The position numbers and the translations under genes were made by a program. A stretch of 41,393 nt of DNA from assembly GCA_002221725.1 (NCBI GenBank), contig NJFT01000296.1, positions 1 through 41,393 on the forward strand, given 5' to 3'. Below are positions 1 to 10,630 of the stretch, piece by piece; position 1 is the first letter of the stretch, and each line of letters opens with the position of its first letter. This stretch comes from Scedosporium boydii (Eukaryota; Ascomycota; Sordariomycetes; Microascales; Microascaceae). The notes under the pieces are model-generated. The model was not told the origin of the DNA. It searched no databases and saw nothing but the letters and a program-made list of their open reading frames with translations.

Positions 1-142
1 AAAAAAAGGGGGCAATAAAACCCTCAACCCTCAACCATCCCGCCAGCAGAGACATCAGTCAATTCTGATGATTGATAATGGGTACCCTCGATGATTCCTA
101 GGCTGGTCAAGGTCGTCGACGCACTCTGTTTCGTCACTGGTG

Positions 143-158
143 TACGAAGTACGAAGTA
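143..158. repeat. Two overlapping TACGAAGTA motifs
   Basis: TACGAAGTA at 143-151 overlaps an identical copy at 150-158 by two bases. It is the leftmost occurrence of the dispersed motif. Confidence 0.9.
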
Positions 159-632
159 CTGAGGTAGTGGATGCGACAATTGTACAATTGTAACGGCGGG
201 GCAACGGCAACAGCAACAGCTCAGGAGCAACGTGGGTGGGGTGTAATTGCACTTGTACGATTGTCCTTTCCTCGTGCTTGTGGTGCACATGAATTTTGAA
301 TCTGAACGGGGACATGCGGTGGTATACACAAGTACAGCAGTGCAGTGCCTGCAGTGGTACAGTTCAAAAGTGTCGTGTGTACAGGTCTAGTTGTGCAACT
401 GCCCACTGCTGATCCACTGCATTTTCACGGTTCGTTCCTTCCGGGGAAGGGGGAGGTCGGCGCGTGCCGTCGTGGCTTGGAATTAATCTGGATCAGTGGA
501 TCAATTTGACGGACTCAAACTGCACTCTTCAACTTCAAGGACCAACTTGGTCAATTCCCTTTCCTCGATTGTTTGAAACGCCCCATTGAAGATTGATCTT
601 GGCCAAAACCCTTCAGACATCGCGATTGTGAA

Positions 633-650
633 CTAAACTAAATAGTTTAG
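633..650. repeat. Perfect 8-bp inverted repeat with 2-bp spacer
   Basis: CTAAACTA is followed by AA and then TAGTTTAG, giving an 18-bp perfect hairpin-capable palindrome. It lies in gene-free DNA. No function is assigned; it could be a protein-binding palindrome or chance. Confidence 0.8.
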
Positions 651-918
651 CGCTGCCGTTCTTACGCCGCTGCTCCCGATCCGGAACTACCAAGTACTAA
701 TCTAGTCCACCTGTCTAAACTGGTAGTAGTAGATGTCCCAGCGATTAACGATTGCCGTTGTTGTCAAAATAATAACCTCAATCCGTTAATCAGCCACTGC
801 CGGAGTCGAGAAAACCGTGCCACAACACCTCGGGCCATACTTATTATCGTGCGACTCTCCCCAATAACCTACCGTTTCCTCTCGTTTCGTGGTTCCACAG
901 TTGCACACCATCATCCAT

Positions 919-967
919 CATCCACCATCCACCATCCACCATCCACCATCCACCATCCACCATCCAC
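919..967. repeat. Minisatellite, 7 x CATCCAC
   Basis: Seven perfect head-to-tail copies of the 7-mer CATCCAC fill 919-967, with degenerate copies just upstream (from about 907). Because the unit is 7 bp, every frame through it reads as a repetitive Ser/Thr/His/Pro string, so the short open frames crossing it are not evidence for a gene. Confidence 0.95.
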
Positions 968-2080
968 TAGCAATCTGCAACGGCTACGGGTCGCAGGCAG
1001 ACGCAGCACGACCATCACCATCACCATGGGCACCACCATGCAACGCCCATCGTTTCCTCCCGCACCAGGCCCATGACGCCAGGCAGCTCCACACCCCTCC
1101 ATCCCAAGCCTCCCAAGCCCCTCCACCCCCGAGCTGTCCCTTGAGTCCCTTGACCCCGAGGATGGAGCTCTCAATGTACAAAGTACCTTTATTCCTCCCG
1201 GCCCCTCGGGCTGGCCAGGGTGAGCCGCAATACTTCCTCATTGGGACTGGCCGAGTGGAGAGATGTACGAATCGATACGGCGATGGATGGAAGCGGAAGG
1301 CGTCCTGGAAATGCGTGGAAAACGAAGCGTCACCTCGCTAACGCCACCACCACCAGCGGAGGATACTTTTAACTGCTCACCTTTAAACTCGTACGGGGGC
1401 CAAGGACAACAGGACACTATGGACCCGTCTGGGAAAGCTGGCGACCATCGCCTGCATGGGGGTTGCATATCGGCAACATGGCAAGCTCGCTGACCATCTT
1501 GCTTGATCCATGTTGCTGTCAGTCACGTCGCTCTCTGTGTATAATAAAAGTTGAATCCTCTCTCGTCAGACCTTACACACCCACCCACCCGCTCCCGTCT
1601 AGATCAATCATGTATCTCAACTCTGGACATGGACTAGCATGATCAAGGAGTCTAAATCATCACTCGCAGATATCCCCTCCACCTTTCCAACAATTGATCC
1701 TTCCCGCTCTTACACAGTCCTACCCTAGCACAAGTTGGGCGTCGACGCTCACTACCCTATTCCAAGCAAATCCCAAGCAAATCAAGAACCCGCCCCGGTG
1801 CACACTACCTCTACTTCTACCATTGCCAGTTCCCAACCCTCGACCTTCTAAAGTGCAAGCATTCCGTCCTAACTACTCTTCTGCACTTTCGATTGATCCT
1901 CTTCCCTCCGGCCACAGACGCAACATTGAGCCTGCTGCACGTTGACGTTAATGACCGATCCGCAAGGACGCTTTCATCTTCTCGAGAATCCGCCGCACAG
2001 AAACACCCGTATAGTCATAGAAAGAACCGCCAGCTCAGCTTTGTTTACTCTCTATCCGAACTCGGCACGACGAGTAGGAA

Positions 2081-3382
2081 ATGAAGGCTTCATCTTCGAG
2101 ACAACGCCCGAGGGACTGGACGAGCAGTCATAGCACCGATAGGACCAGCGACGCGCTCACCTCATCCAGCACAGCTCCTACTTCTGCCAACAGCTCTCGG
2201 AGCGGAACGAAGCTCTCCCGCAATGCGTCTAGGAGCGCTCGAAGTCGTCAACAGGACGCCTTGTCGCCCGCGAGCTACTACGAGGAGTCTTCCACGGATA
2301 CCTTTAACTCCTCCCTCGACTCCGACGATGGCTCGTCCCAAGACAGCAACGAAGATCATCACAGAATCCCCCCACTTCCGATATACCGCAAGGCTATCGT
2401 AGGCCCTTCGGTCCAACCCTCAAACTACAGAATCTTTCCCGAGCTCTTCCCTTCCCTAGATAAGATGTACATACGCCACGACGAATACACATCGGACGGG
2501 AACATGAATCTCCGCGTTGACACCCAGCTCCCCCACAGGCCGCACAGGCTTGTCCAACTCTTCCATTTACGCATGTATGATCTCGACAGCCGCATCTTCT
2601 CCCTCCGCCGGTACTGTCGTGAGTCGGGACGCGAAGTATGTCGCACGAAGCGAGAGTATTCTTCCACTGGGTCCGATGGCGGTCGCCAGTCCCTCCAGCG
2701 CTCGGTGTCGAGCGTCTTTCGATCGCTTGGCGCACGACCACAGTTCCGCCGATCAACTTCTAGCAGCACTCTATTCAGCTTCAAGAACGCCCACGCTGGC
2801 AAACGCCCAGACTCCGGCCTCTCAATGCGGAGCGAGAAGCATAACGGCTCCATCCTCCTCGACTCGTGCGATGAGCCGGGACAAAAAACAAAGACCATGC
2901 CCACGAATACGATCAAGTTGATGTTTACGAATTACGCCTCCATCGACGTCATTAGAAGAGGAAGTGGCCCATCTCCGAAGCGCTACGACTTCTCGTGGTG
3001 GGGTGGAAAGTACTCGTGGAAGAGGATACACAACACGAATCTGGGCACCACTTCATTCCACTTAATCCGCGAGGGCCAACCCGAGTCCTTCCTCGCCAAC
3101 ATCGTGGCTGAGGTACGCTCCCCGAACGAGCTGACGTCTGACGAGATGGACGGTGGTTGGATGCCCCCTTGCACCATGTGGTTTAGCCACGAACTGGACG
3201 CCGCTCTCGCCGAGTAAGTTTTCCTTTTAAAGACCCTTAAAATAAGAACTCTAACTCCGATCTAACAAATTTGGAAATTTAGGGTCTTCGTTGCTACCGG
3301 ACTAATCAGTCTCGTCGATGACTGCATCAGGGATCGATGGGATCTTAAGAGAGAAAGCCGATTTCATGCTCTCCGCATATGA
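2081..3382 (+). CDS. Conserved fungal protein of unknown function, two exons
   Basis: Exons are 2081-3213 and 3283-3382, with a 69-bp intron (GTAAGT donor, TTTAG acceptor). Splicing removes the in-frame TAA at 3215 and adds about 33 residues, giving 410 aa. An in-frame stop just upstream (2075) supports the start at 2081. Residues 1-100 are Ser/Thr/Arg-rich and probably disordered. From about residue 95 the sequence is ordered and rich in aromatic and basic residues, with YDFSWWGGKYSWKR followed by a HLIREG strand and a WMPPCTMW segment. The layout resembles fungal proteins with a tubby-C-terminal-like beta fold, but that is an impression and not a firm assignment. The final exon (EVFVATGLISLVDDCIRDRW) reads as a conserved helix, which supports the splice. 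No signal peptide or membrane segment is seen, and no function can be given. Confidence 0.78.
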
Positions 3383-4160
3383 GAAGCCCTTGCTTGCCGT
3401 GGCTACACTTTCTCTCTTATCCTCGTGACACATCCCGCGTGGAATCTCCTACTTTTCTTCTCATCTTCTTCTTCCCCCCTCTCCGCTCAACCCCCCCCTT
3501 ATGATTCTTTAACGGGGTGTTAGTTAAGCTTTCCGTCTCCTTCAGGATATGGGAATGGATGGAGGGTATCAAGATTGGACACTCGCCCGAGGTCCACGAA
3601 CAACACTGTGGCGGACCGGGGGCGGTCATTTACCAAAGGGCGGCACCCCACGCAGGCCCAAGATAAAACGGAAGCACCCTCTCCCTACCTGTACAATTTT
3701 TTCTTCTTCTTCTTCTTCTTTTCTTGTTGTTGGTAAACTGGGAATAGTAAAGCAAGGTTGCATGCGCGGCGCTATAGTCGGGGTTTTCGACGTCATGAAG
3801 GGTCTGGAGTTTTCCCATTTGTGTCTGGTTTTGAACGCATGTTCCAGGGTAGATGTTGCCATGTATAACGAATATCAAATGATGAATACAGATATGCCAT
3901 GTTCTTGGATCACCCCTCCCGGGACGCCAAACCGCCGAACCATGTCCGATGCATGCATTCGCAACGTCACGCCACACATCAAAAATTCAGAGAGAGTCGG
4001 TGAGGTATCAAGAGCTCATCCATTACCAGCAGGCGCGATATCTCATTATTCTTCAATTTATGTTTCCCCCATCTTCCAAAGATCCCCATTCGTAGCGTCG
4101 TATCGTCGTAGTCTTTTGTACCCTCTCCGCCAGATCGAAAAAAAAAGAAGCAGGGTCGCT
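3383..4160. other. Convergent 3' intergenic region
   Basis: This lies between the stop codons of two convergent genes. It is C/T-rich after 3420 and holds a (TTC)n microsatellite at about 3700-3723. The long plus-strand open frame that starts here runs antisense into the GCP4 gene and is judged spurious. Confidence 0.6.
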
Positions 4161-6609
4161 TCAGAATTCAGCCCCCGCTTCATCGAACCCATCGACCCTC
4201 GGGCCACCAATCCAGCCCCCAAAATCCAACTTCATCAAAAGACGATTAATGCCCCCGATTCTCCTCGGCACAAATGCCGTATCACCATCAACTTGACCGA
4301 CGTGCTGATCGGCCTCGGCATCGTCTTCGCCCTCGAGCTCGGCGGTAAACGCCGGGTCCATTTCCAGGGCCCTCAACGCGGTGATGACCTCGGATATGGA
4401 CGTGCGCACATTCACCTCGAGATCTCTGACGGCAGGGATCACCTCTCGCTCGTCACGCTCGAGGTCGGCGAAGGCGTCTACCACACCGGCATCGGTTTCG
4501 AGATCCATTGATTCCCAAATAGAGTGAAGGCGGCGGATGAGGGCGACGAGGTGGTCGATGTGCACGAGGAGAGAGTAGAGGGATTCGGTGTAAGATGGCT
4601 GCGTAAGGAGGAGGTGGCGGCAGAGCGATCGGAGGTAGGTTCTATGGGCGGTGGCTAGGGATTCGGGATCGTACTGCCGGGAGGGCGTTATATGTGGCTT
4701 ATCGGGCGAGGACGGTGGCCGCGTCTCGGTAGATGTTTCGAGCCAGATGTCCTCGAAATCGGCGCTTTCGGTCTCTCTCGTAACAGTGGATAAATTGACT
4801 GTCGCGGACCTAGTTGGCGCGACGGCTGGTACGGTTGTTGTAACCTCTCCGGAAAGCCAGCTCTGGAAATCCTCCCACAGACCGGCGAGCACCTCGGATT
4901 GCATGTATGCCTCCGTCTCCGCGAGGAAGAAGACGGCAGCGCTACAAGCTACCCAAGCGCTTCGCATAATCAACGATCTAGACGTCTGCCTTTTGCGAAG
5001 AAGAACCACTCTTTCCCGACCCGCACGAGTACTTCCGAACGGCGGACCTGGGGGAGCGGGATAATGTCTTCGTAGAGACGTCATTTTCCAAAGGTCGGTA
5101 AGACGGATATGTGCTCTTCGAATCGAGAGCAAGTACGAATTGATCACGGTATAGATTTGCAAGTCTGCCGAGGCAAGAAACATGTCTAACGGCGACGGTA
5201 TCTCTGAGAGTGTAAGTATGGTTGGGGCGGAAAAGAGTAGATTACGGAAGGGGGTCGCGGACACGACTGTAGAGGGGTGCTGAGAAGTGTTGGAGCCGAG
5301 CGGTAAAGGTGTCACCGACTGGGATTTCCCAACCTGAAGGCGCAAAAGATCGCGAGCAAGTTCCAAGCCTTCATCCTCGTCAGCATGAAGACCCTGCATG
5401 GAGCCCATAGCTGCCCATGTCCTGGCTAGCACACTCGTCACCTCTCCTTGTTTCACAACGACATTCGTTAGGCCGTCTCGCTTCTCGTAGGCGAGATTGT
5501 CCGCCCGTCTCCACCGGCTACGGTTCTTCTCATCAGCCTCCTGGGTTAGTGCCATAGCGAATTCGCCCTTGGCGAGGAGGAAATAATCCCGGAACAGCGT
5601 GAGGATCTCCACAACTTTTTCAAGGGGAAGCAGCTTTTGCAGCGTGGTCTTAGACAGAGAGAGTCGGATGGACGTGATGGTCCTCGAGAATGATGCGCGA
5701 TCAAGTGGGAAGGTAAGGTCGGACAGCTCTTGCAATTGAGCTGCCACATGACTTCTACCCTCTAGGCCAGATTCTAATGTTGCCTTGACTCGGGCATGAT
5801 TCAAGCATCTGCCAATAAATAGCATGGAGGCTGCAGTCGAGGGAGAGACAAAACTCGGTAGTTGGGACTGCTCCAAGGAGTACTCTAGTACCTAGTTCCG
5901 AGTTAACAATTCAGAGACGAACAAATGGGTTACTTAGGGGAAGAAAAATGTCCCCAGGGCACACACGTACCCCATTCTCGCCTTTCGAAGCCCGGATGAA
6001 GAAGGCATCTTGGCCAATGCTCGGCAGTCTCCCGTACAATATCCACGCAGACGCTTGTTTTAACCAGGCAGTCTCTGCGCTTTTCACCAAGCTCTGCGCA
6101 GTTTCTTCGACATCTCTGAACCCACTCTGCAGCTCCTTACGTAGCCTGTCAATCAGCTGTGCTGCAGTACAGCGTTTAACGGCGTCTGCCTTGAGCATAA
6201 ACTGCACGGCATCCCACAGCCATTCTAGTTTCCTCCTCCATGGTGTGAACTCGGCCACGAGAGCCGTAAGTGACACAATATTATATGCACCCACGACTTC
6301 GGGGTCCTCTCTTAGGATCTTGCTCTCAACCTCCAGCACGTGGCGCTGAAATGCCTCCAGATGGACGAGTTCAATGGTCGTCGCAACGGCGCGGCAGACC
6401 ATGCTCGGGTGGCTCGCGCATATTTGAGACGTATAGCTGAGAAGTTTGGTATGTATGTTGCTAAGGTGTGCCACCGAGGCTAAGAGATCGCGTTCGGCCG
6501 GGGTAATTCGTTCGTGGATCTTGGCATGGCTGTTTGCAGTGGCGCCGTTCTCTACGCGAAGAAGGGGCGATGAGTGGCCAGATAGGGATAGCAAGATTTC
6601 GTGTAGCAT
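4161..6609 (-). CDS. Gamma-tubulin complex component, GCP4-like (Spc97/Spc98 family)
   Basis: Exons in transcript order are 6609-5971 and 5891-4161, with a 79-bp intron (GTACGT donor, CTAG acceptor). The phase-0 join gives 789 aa, a normal length for GCP4 proteins. The N-terminus opens with MLHEILLSLSGH, typical of GCP4 orthologs. Residues 1-213 are the N-terminal GCP helical domain. Exon 2 continues through LPSF...LFIGR, the usual link into the middle helices. The C-terminal domain includes the hydrophobic stretch LQIYTVINSYLLSIRRAHIRL at about 460-480 and LTDLWK after it, the part that contacts gamma-tubulin in this family. Family knowledge: these proteins build the gamma-tubulin ring complex that nucleates microtubules at spindle pole bodies. 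A Ser/Thr/Pro-rich insertion (about 590-640) looks lineage-specific. Confusion with GCP5 or GCP6 is possible, but the short N-terminus favours GCP4. Confidence 0.9.
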
Positions 6610-7371
6610 CGTTCTTCGTGTTCGCCTTTTTCGGTGAAGTCCTTAATCAGGTTTGGTTTTCCGGCGACGTGGGGCGTGAAGACGACGGCGCGGCATGCGG
6701 TGCGAATTTTGTGGGTTCTTTGCGCCGAAAGGACTCCCGGATATCGCGCATAAGGAGAAGAAATGAGCCAAGAAGTTCGAATCGGCACATAAGTCAAGGT
6801 GTTCTTTAGCTGGAAGAGCGGTACGTTCGTTTGCGGCAGTGGGTCGGAGGGGGCTCGCTTGAATGTGTCGTTCCCTTTGCTCTCGTTTTCTCGCGTTTAC
6901 CCACAAGACATTAGTCTCCTGGCTGTCGGGGATTGAAATCCTAAAAGCATTTGACCCTGGAAAACAATTCCGAACTGTTAAATGGGCTGAATGTTCTCGA
7001 TTTCTCGCTAACGGTTTCTTGCACTTCCTGGAACTAGCAGGAGATCGACGAAGGTCAAGTCGACATCGTCGCGCTGTTCGTCGCGTCGCAGAGTCACGTG
7101 AGTTCAGTTCTTCCATCTCCCTTGCGCAACACAACATGATATCTAAGGGCAGATTTCTTTACTAGATGGGTAAAGAACTGATATTTTCAACAGGCGCCTC
7201 GTCAAACCGGGACGAAACGCTCTTTTTCTTCATTCCAATATAATAGAAAGAGACGGCGTATAAGCCGACTTGAAACGCGACTTCAATACCACAAAGAACC
7301 GCCCTCCACCCTAATGAAAGAAGGGAAAATGACACGAATGATTATATGAGATACCCTATCCTACTCCTATA
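6610..7371. other. Intergenic region upstream of the GCP4 gene
   Basis: This 760-bp stretch lies between the GCP4 start and the stop of the spartin-like gene, both on the minus strand. It should hold the GCP4 promoter and the spartin-like 3' UTR. Open frames on both strands have Arg-rich compositions without domain features, and I reject them as genes. Confidence 0.6.
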
Positions 7372-9037
7372 TCAAGCATACTTTGCCCCGAGAGACTGCT
7401 TCCCATTGCCCTCGTAGTAGGACTCAGCAGCACCGCCGGCCGTGTCCGGGACAATAGTAGCCGTCCCATCTTGGGTATTCTTGGCGTCGGGTGGGAGGAT
7501 AACTGCTCCCCCATCACCACCTCCAACAACTAAATCTCCGCCGCCATTGGCTACTTTTCCTACAACCATGCCCTTGGCCACACTCTTAAGGACGGCTCTC
7601 CTCGAGACGCCCGTGACGTCGATGTACACCAGACCGACGTTCTTGAAACCAGTAGTAAGATTCCTCGACACCTCCCCTGCCTCGGGACCCCAGCGATGGC
7701 TAACGACGGTAGTGACACTCGAAGACGTTCCAGTCAAAAGGTTCCGGCCTGCCTGTTCAATGCCATCCACGACAGTGTTGAATGCCATCAAGCTCTTGTT
7801 CAGAACGCCGGGCTTGTATGAGTCAATCGGGTTGCCGTTGGCATCGTAACCGCGAGCGCCGCCATCCTTTTTCTTCGTTAAGCTGGCCCCAACGTTCTGT
7901 GCGATCTTGCCAATGCGGCCTACCGTTGTTGCTGACAGATGAGCGGCTTTGGACGAAATGTGGTTGATCCTGCGAATATGTTCATGGGCGGCGGGTGTAA
8001 AAGTGACAGGCTGGGCGACGGGCTTCGTATTCTTCGCAAAAGAATCTGCTTGGCTCTGTAGGGCTTTGGTGACCATATCGGAGGTAGTAACGATAAGCCG
8101 GGATGCCTTGGATGCCGAAGACACCAAAGATGATTTTTTATATGATGGGTGCATCTCCATCTCAACATACTCAGGTGAGGCGGGTTGGACAGAAATTACC
8201 TGACCGCCCTCGGCCGGCAGGGTGAGCTCCACCGGGTCTAAAGCGAGAGGTTAGTATTATGGCACGGGACGGATTGCAGACAGCGGGCATTTGCAGGCCC
8301 TTTCTTACCTTTCGATCCCGGCTTCACAGCGCCATCTTCAACGATTTGATAGGCCTCGCCCAGTTCCCCGATTACACTTCCATCCTCTTCATCAATGAGG
8401 ACGATTCTCCCGCCCGTATGGGAGCTACGACTTCCCTGAGCGTACGCCTCTCCGGGGGCATAATCTGCGGGGTTGTACGGAGGTAGCTCTTCGGCGGCGG
8501 CTTCCCTGGCCTTCTCCGAGCTAGCTGTCGCTCCCTTGGCGGGCTTAGGAGGCGGGGCGCGCTCGAGAAAGGCCGTGCATTGAGCGAGGATGGTCTCGAA
8601 AGTGTCAACATCTTCCTGAAGACCGCTTCTACTACCGGCACGTGGGAATTGGATGCGAGTAAAGGCACCACTGTCCGGGCCCAGATCCCAACGAGGAATC
8701 AGGTAACTGGAGGGCGGCTGATGATAGATTTGAGTGGTTGCTGGGAGGGGGAGATCCAGCTCGGGCGGGAGATGAAGGTGGAGATAGAAATCATTTTCGA
8801 CAGCACCGACTTGAGTTGCGTCTGCAAATGGGGAGGACGTCGGCACCATGAGAAGAGAGAGAGTCTGGGGTCCCGACGCGGTCAAGGATTCCTCCTTGCC
8901 ATTGGCGATGTGGTAAGCCTGGACGCCCTCGATAGCGTAGAGGAGCTTTGGATCCTAGCCTGCGCATTAGAGACAAGTTTTCTTGATGGTATGGCAGCTC
9001 TCGGTTCCGCAGGACCTACATGTTGCGCTCCAGACAT
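7372..9037 (-). CDS. Spartin/senescence-domain protein
   Basis: Exons in transcript order are 9037-9020 (18 nt, MSGAQH), 8954-8309 and 8237-7372, giving 509 aa. Intron 1 is 65 bp (GTAGGT, CTAAT branch, CTAG acceptor). Intron 2 is 71 bp (GTAAGA, TACTAAC branch, TTTAG acceptor). The joined N-terminus reads DPKLLYAIEGVQAYHI, followed by LTASGPQTLSLLMVP, a conserved opening of fungal spartin-like proteins. The middle (about 120-175) is Pro/Ala/Glu-rich and holds an LPPY motif. The C-terminal half (about 260-430) is the Ala/Gly/Val-rich senescence/spartin domain, with heptad-like helices such as HIRRINHISSKAAHLSATTV and a GLVYIDVTGVSRRAVLK segment. Family knowledge: human spartin acts on lipid droplets, endosomes and mitochondria; the fungal role is poorly defined. 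The tail is Gly-rich and low in complexity. The tiny first exon is inferred from splice signals and frame only. Confidence 0.9.
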
Positions 9038-10630
9038 GACGAATATCCCAGGTGGGTGTGAGTTGGATCAGTGATGCGATAGGGGGCTCGGCCAGAACAG
9101 GCAATTTGGCGCGGGGCAGCGGGGTAATGGCGTTGAAGTGTACTTCGAAGTCGGGGGGAGGGTTTGAGTGGTCTCAAGGAGTGCCTCGGATTGATTAATC
9201 AATGTGATCAATGCACAAGGGCTCAGCTCCGGTCGCGTACAATTGTAACAATTGTGGCGGGGTCGTAAAGGCAAAGGCGAAGGCAAAGGCGAAGGCAAAG
9301 GCGAAGGCAAAGGCAAAGGCAAAGGCGGGAGATGACAAGAACTTTAGAAGTCAAAGATATTGGGTCTGGCACGGTTTCTCGCGAGAAGGTGAACAAGTCA
9401 AATAGGAAAAGAGGACGAGTGATCACAGCGCCCAAAATAGTAGTTCGAGACGCAGGTGGCCCGATGGCGTGCGTGTGTTTCTAAAGATAAAACGATGGCC
9501 ACACCAGGAGAAGTGGTGGTCGCTGCTGGTTGGAGGCGTCTGGTCAATGAAATGTTCTGTAAACCTGGCTTGGCGCTTAAGTATGTGAGAGACAGCGAGG
9601 CACATCAAATGCGCACTCTCAAGATGCAACGTCATTGGAGGCCGCCGTCTCGAGACGCTGGCTTTGATTAGCGCGACAGGCTAGTTACAGCTTGCCAGGT
9701 ACACTCCAATACAGAGTACACGAAACAAGGAATGTGCCTGATTGATATTCATACGAAGACGAAAGCAGTAAAGCACGTACTATTTGATCCTGTTGCATTG
9801 TTTTTCCCGCCCGTCCGATCCCATCAAGCCTCGCTCTTTTTGCGGGAAAGCAGAAACGGTCGGATGTCTCTATTGAGATAGGATTAACGGGCAAGTCAGA
9901 GGCGCAGGATCCCGAAACGTCATCTCTGATCTTGTGCTAGTTTCAACTTTAGGCTGAGGAGTCCGTGACTTTGGCGGGCGTGTGCGTGTGTGTCAAGTGC
10001 ATTCTTTTCTGGGCACAGCCTCCTTCGTACTACAGACTTGCTTTTGACAATTCCTTCTTCACTTCATCGATGAGGTCCGTCCGTACCAACAACTTGAAGT
10101 CAAACAAAGTCAGCCGGGGCACTTGAAAGAAGATCGATAGACGAGTGGCCCATCATAGCCCGCACTGATTGATTGACCAGGATCCATCATCTCTCCTTGA
10201 AGATCTTATAATCAACATCGAACCTTGGGCGCAAAGCCACTCGAGACTCGAGAGACAAAGGCCAGACAGCCGTTGTATAATCACGCAGGCTGATAGGGAT
10301 GGAGGCAACAATCCATCACCGTGTCCCAAATTCATACGCCCAAAATATCCGGCCCGTATGAACTCGACCAAGCTGGAAGAGACCGTAAAAGTAGCGCGGG
10401 ACGCGCGGATGCCCTTATTCCAATCGTCACTGCATGGCCTTTCCCGACCATAAAACCAAGTTTGTCCACACCTTGCGATATGAGTCTCGAGAGTCAAGAC
10501 TGGCGAGGCTTTTTTTTTTTTTGTCTTTGAACGTCTCAGAGCTATCAAAACCATTTATGACGCCTGTGATGCAGGAGAAGATTCATGTTGCCCATGATGG
10601 CCTTTGACGTCGGGCTTCCCCCAAGGTTGA
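9038..10630. other. Intergenic region, spartin-like promoter side
   Basis: No gene is seen here apart from the RAAGGC array and a TACAATTGTA palindrome at 9238-9247. The stretch holds the spartin-like promoter and, at its right end, the 3' UTR of the HAD-phosphatase gene. A T-run (10511-10522) is the only other simple sequence noted. Confidence 0.6.
9267..9326. repeat. Hexamer tandem repeat, 10 x RAAGGC
   Basis: Ten uninterrupted 6-bp units (AAAGGC or GAAGGC, partly alternating) fill exactly 60 bp. The array starts 230 bp upstream of the spartin-like start codon. On that gene's sense strand it reads GCCTTT/GCCTTC, a pyrimidine-rich tract. A short plus-strand frame reads it as Lys-Ala repeats, but nothing supports translation. 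Confidence 0.95.

Larger units (their letters stand above)
1..2080. other. Gene-free left flank
   Basis: I see no convincing coding exon here. Open frames are short, overlap on both strands and have no recognisable domain. The block holds two overlapping copies of the TACGAAGTA motif (143-158), a TACAATTGTA palindrome (183-192), an 18-bp inverted repeat (633-650) and a CATCCAC tandem repeat (919-967). The last 500 bases (about 1560-2080) are C/T-rich and probably hold the promoter and 5' leader of the gene that starts at 2081. Confidence 0.6.

Noticed and set aside
3549..4511. 320-codon plus-strand open frame overlapping the 3' end of the GCP4 gene
   Set aside because: Most of its distinctive part is the antisense of GCP4 coding sequence, its left part is low-complexity, and it has no domain.
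6643..7137. 164-codon minus-strand open frame upstream of GCP4
   Set aside because: Arg/Ser-rich random composition, no domain, and an overlapping plus-strand frame of similar quality. It fits an intergenic promoter better.
9211..9405. Plus-strand frame with a Lys-Ala repeat
   Set aside because: It simply translates the RAAGGC tandem array. Any frame through a hexamer repeat stays open.
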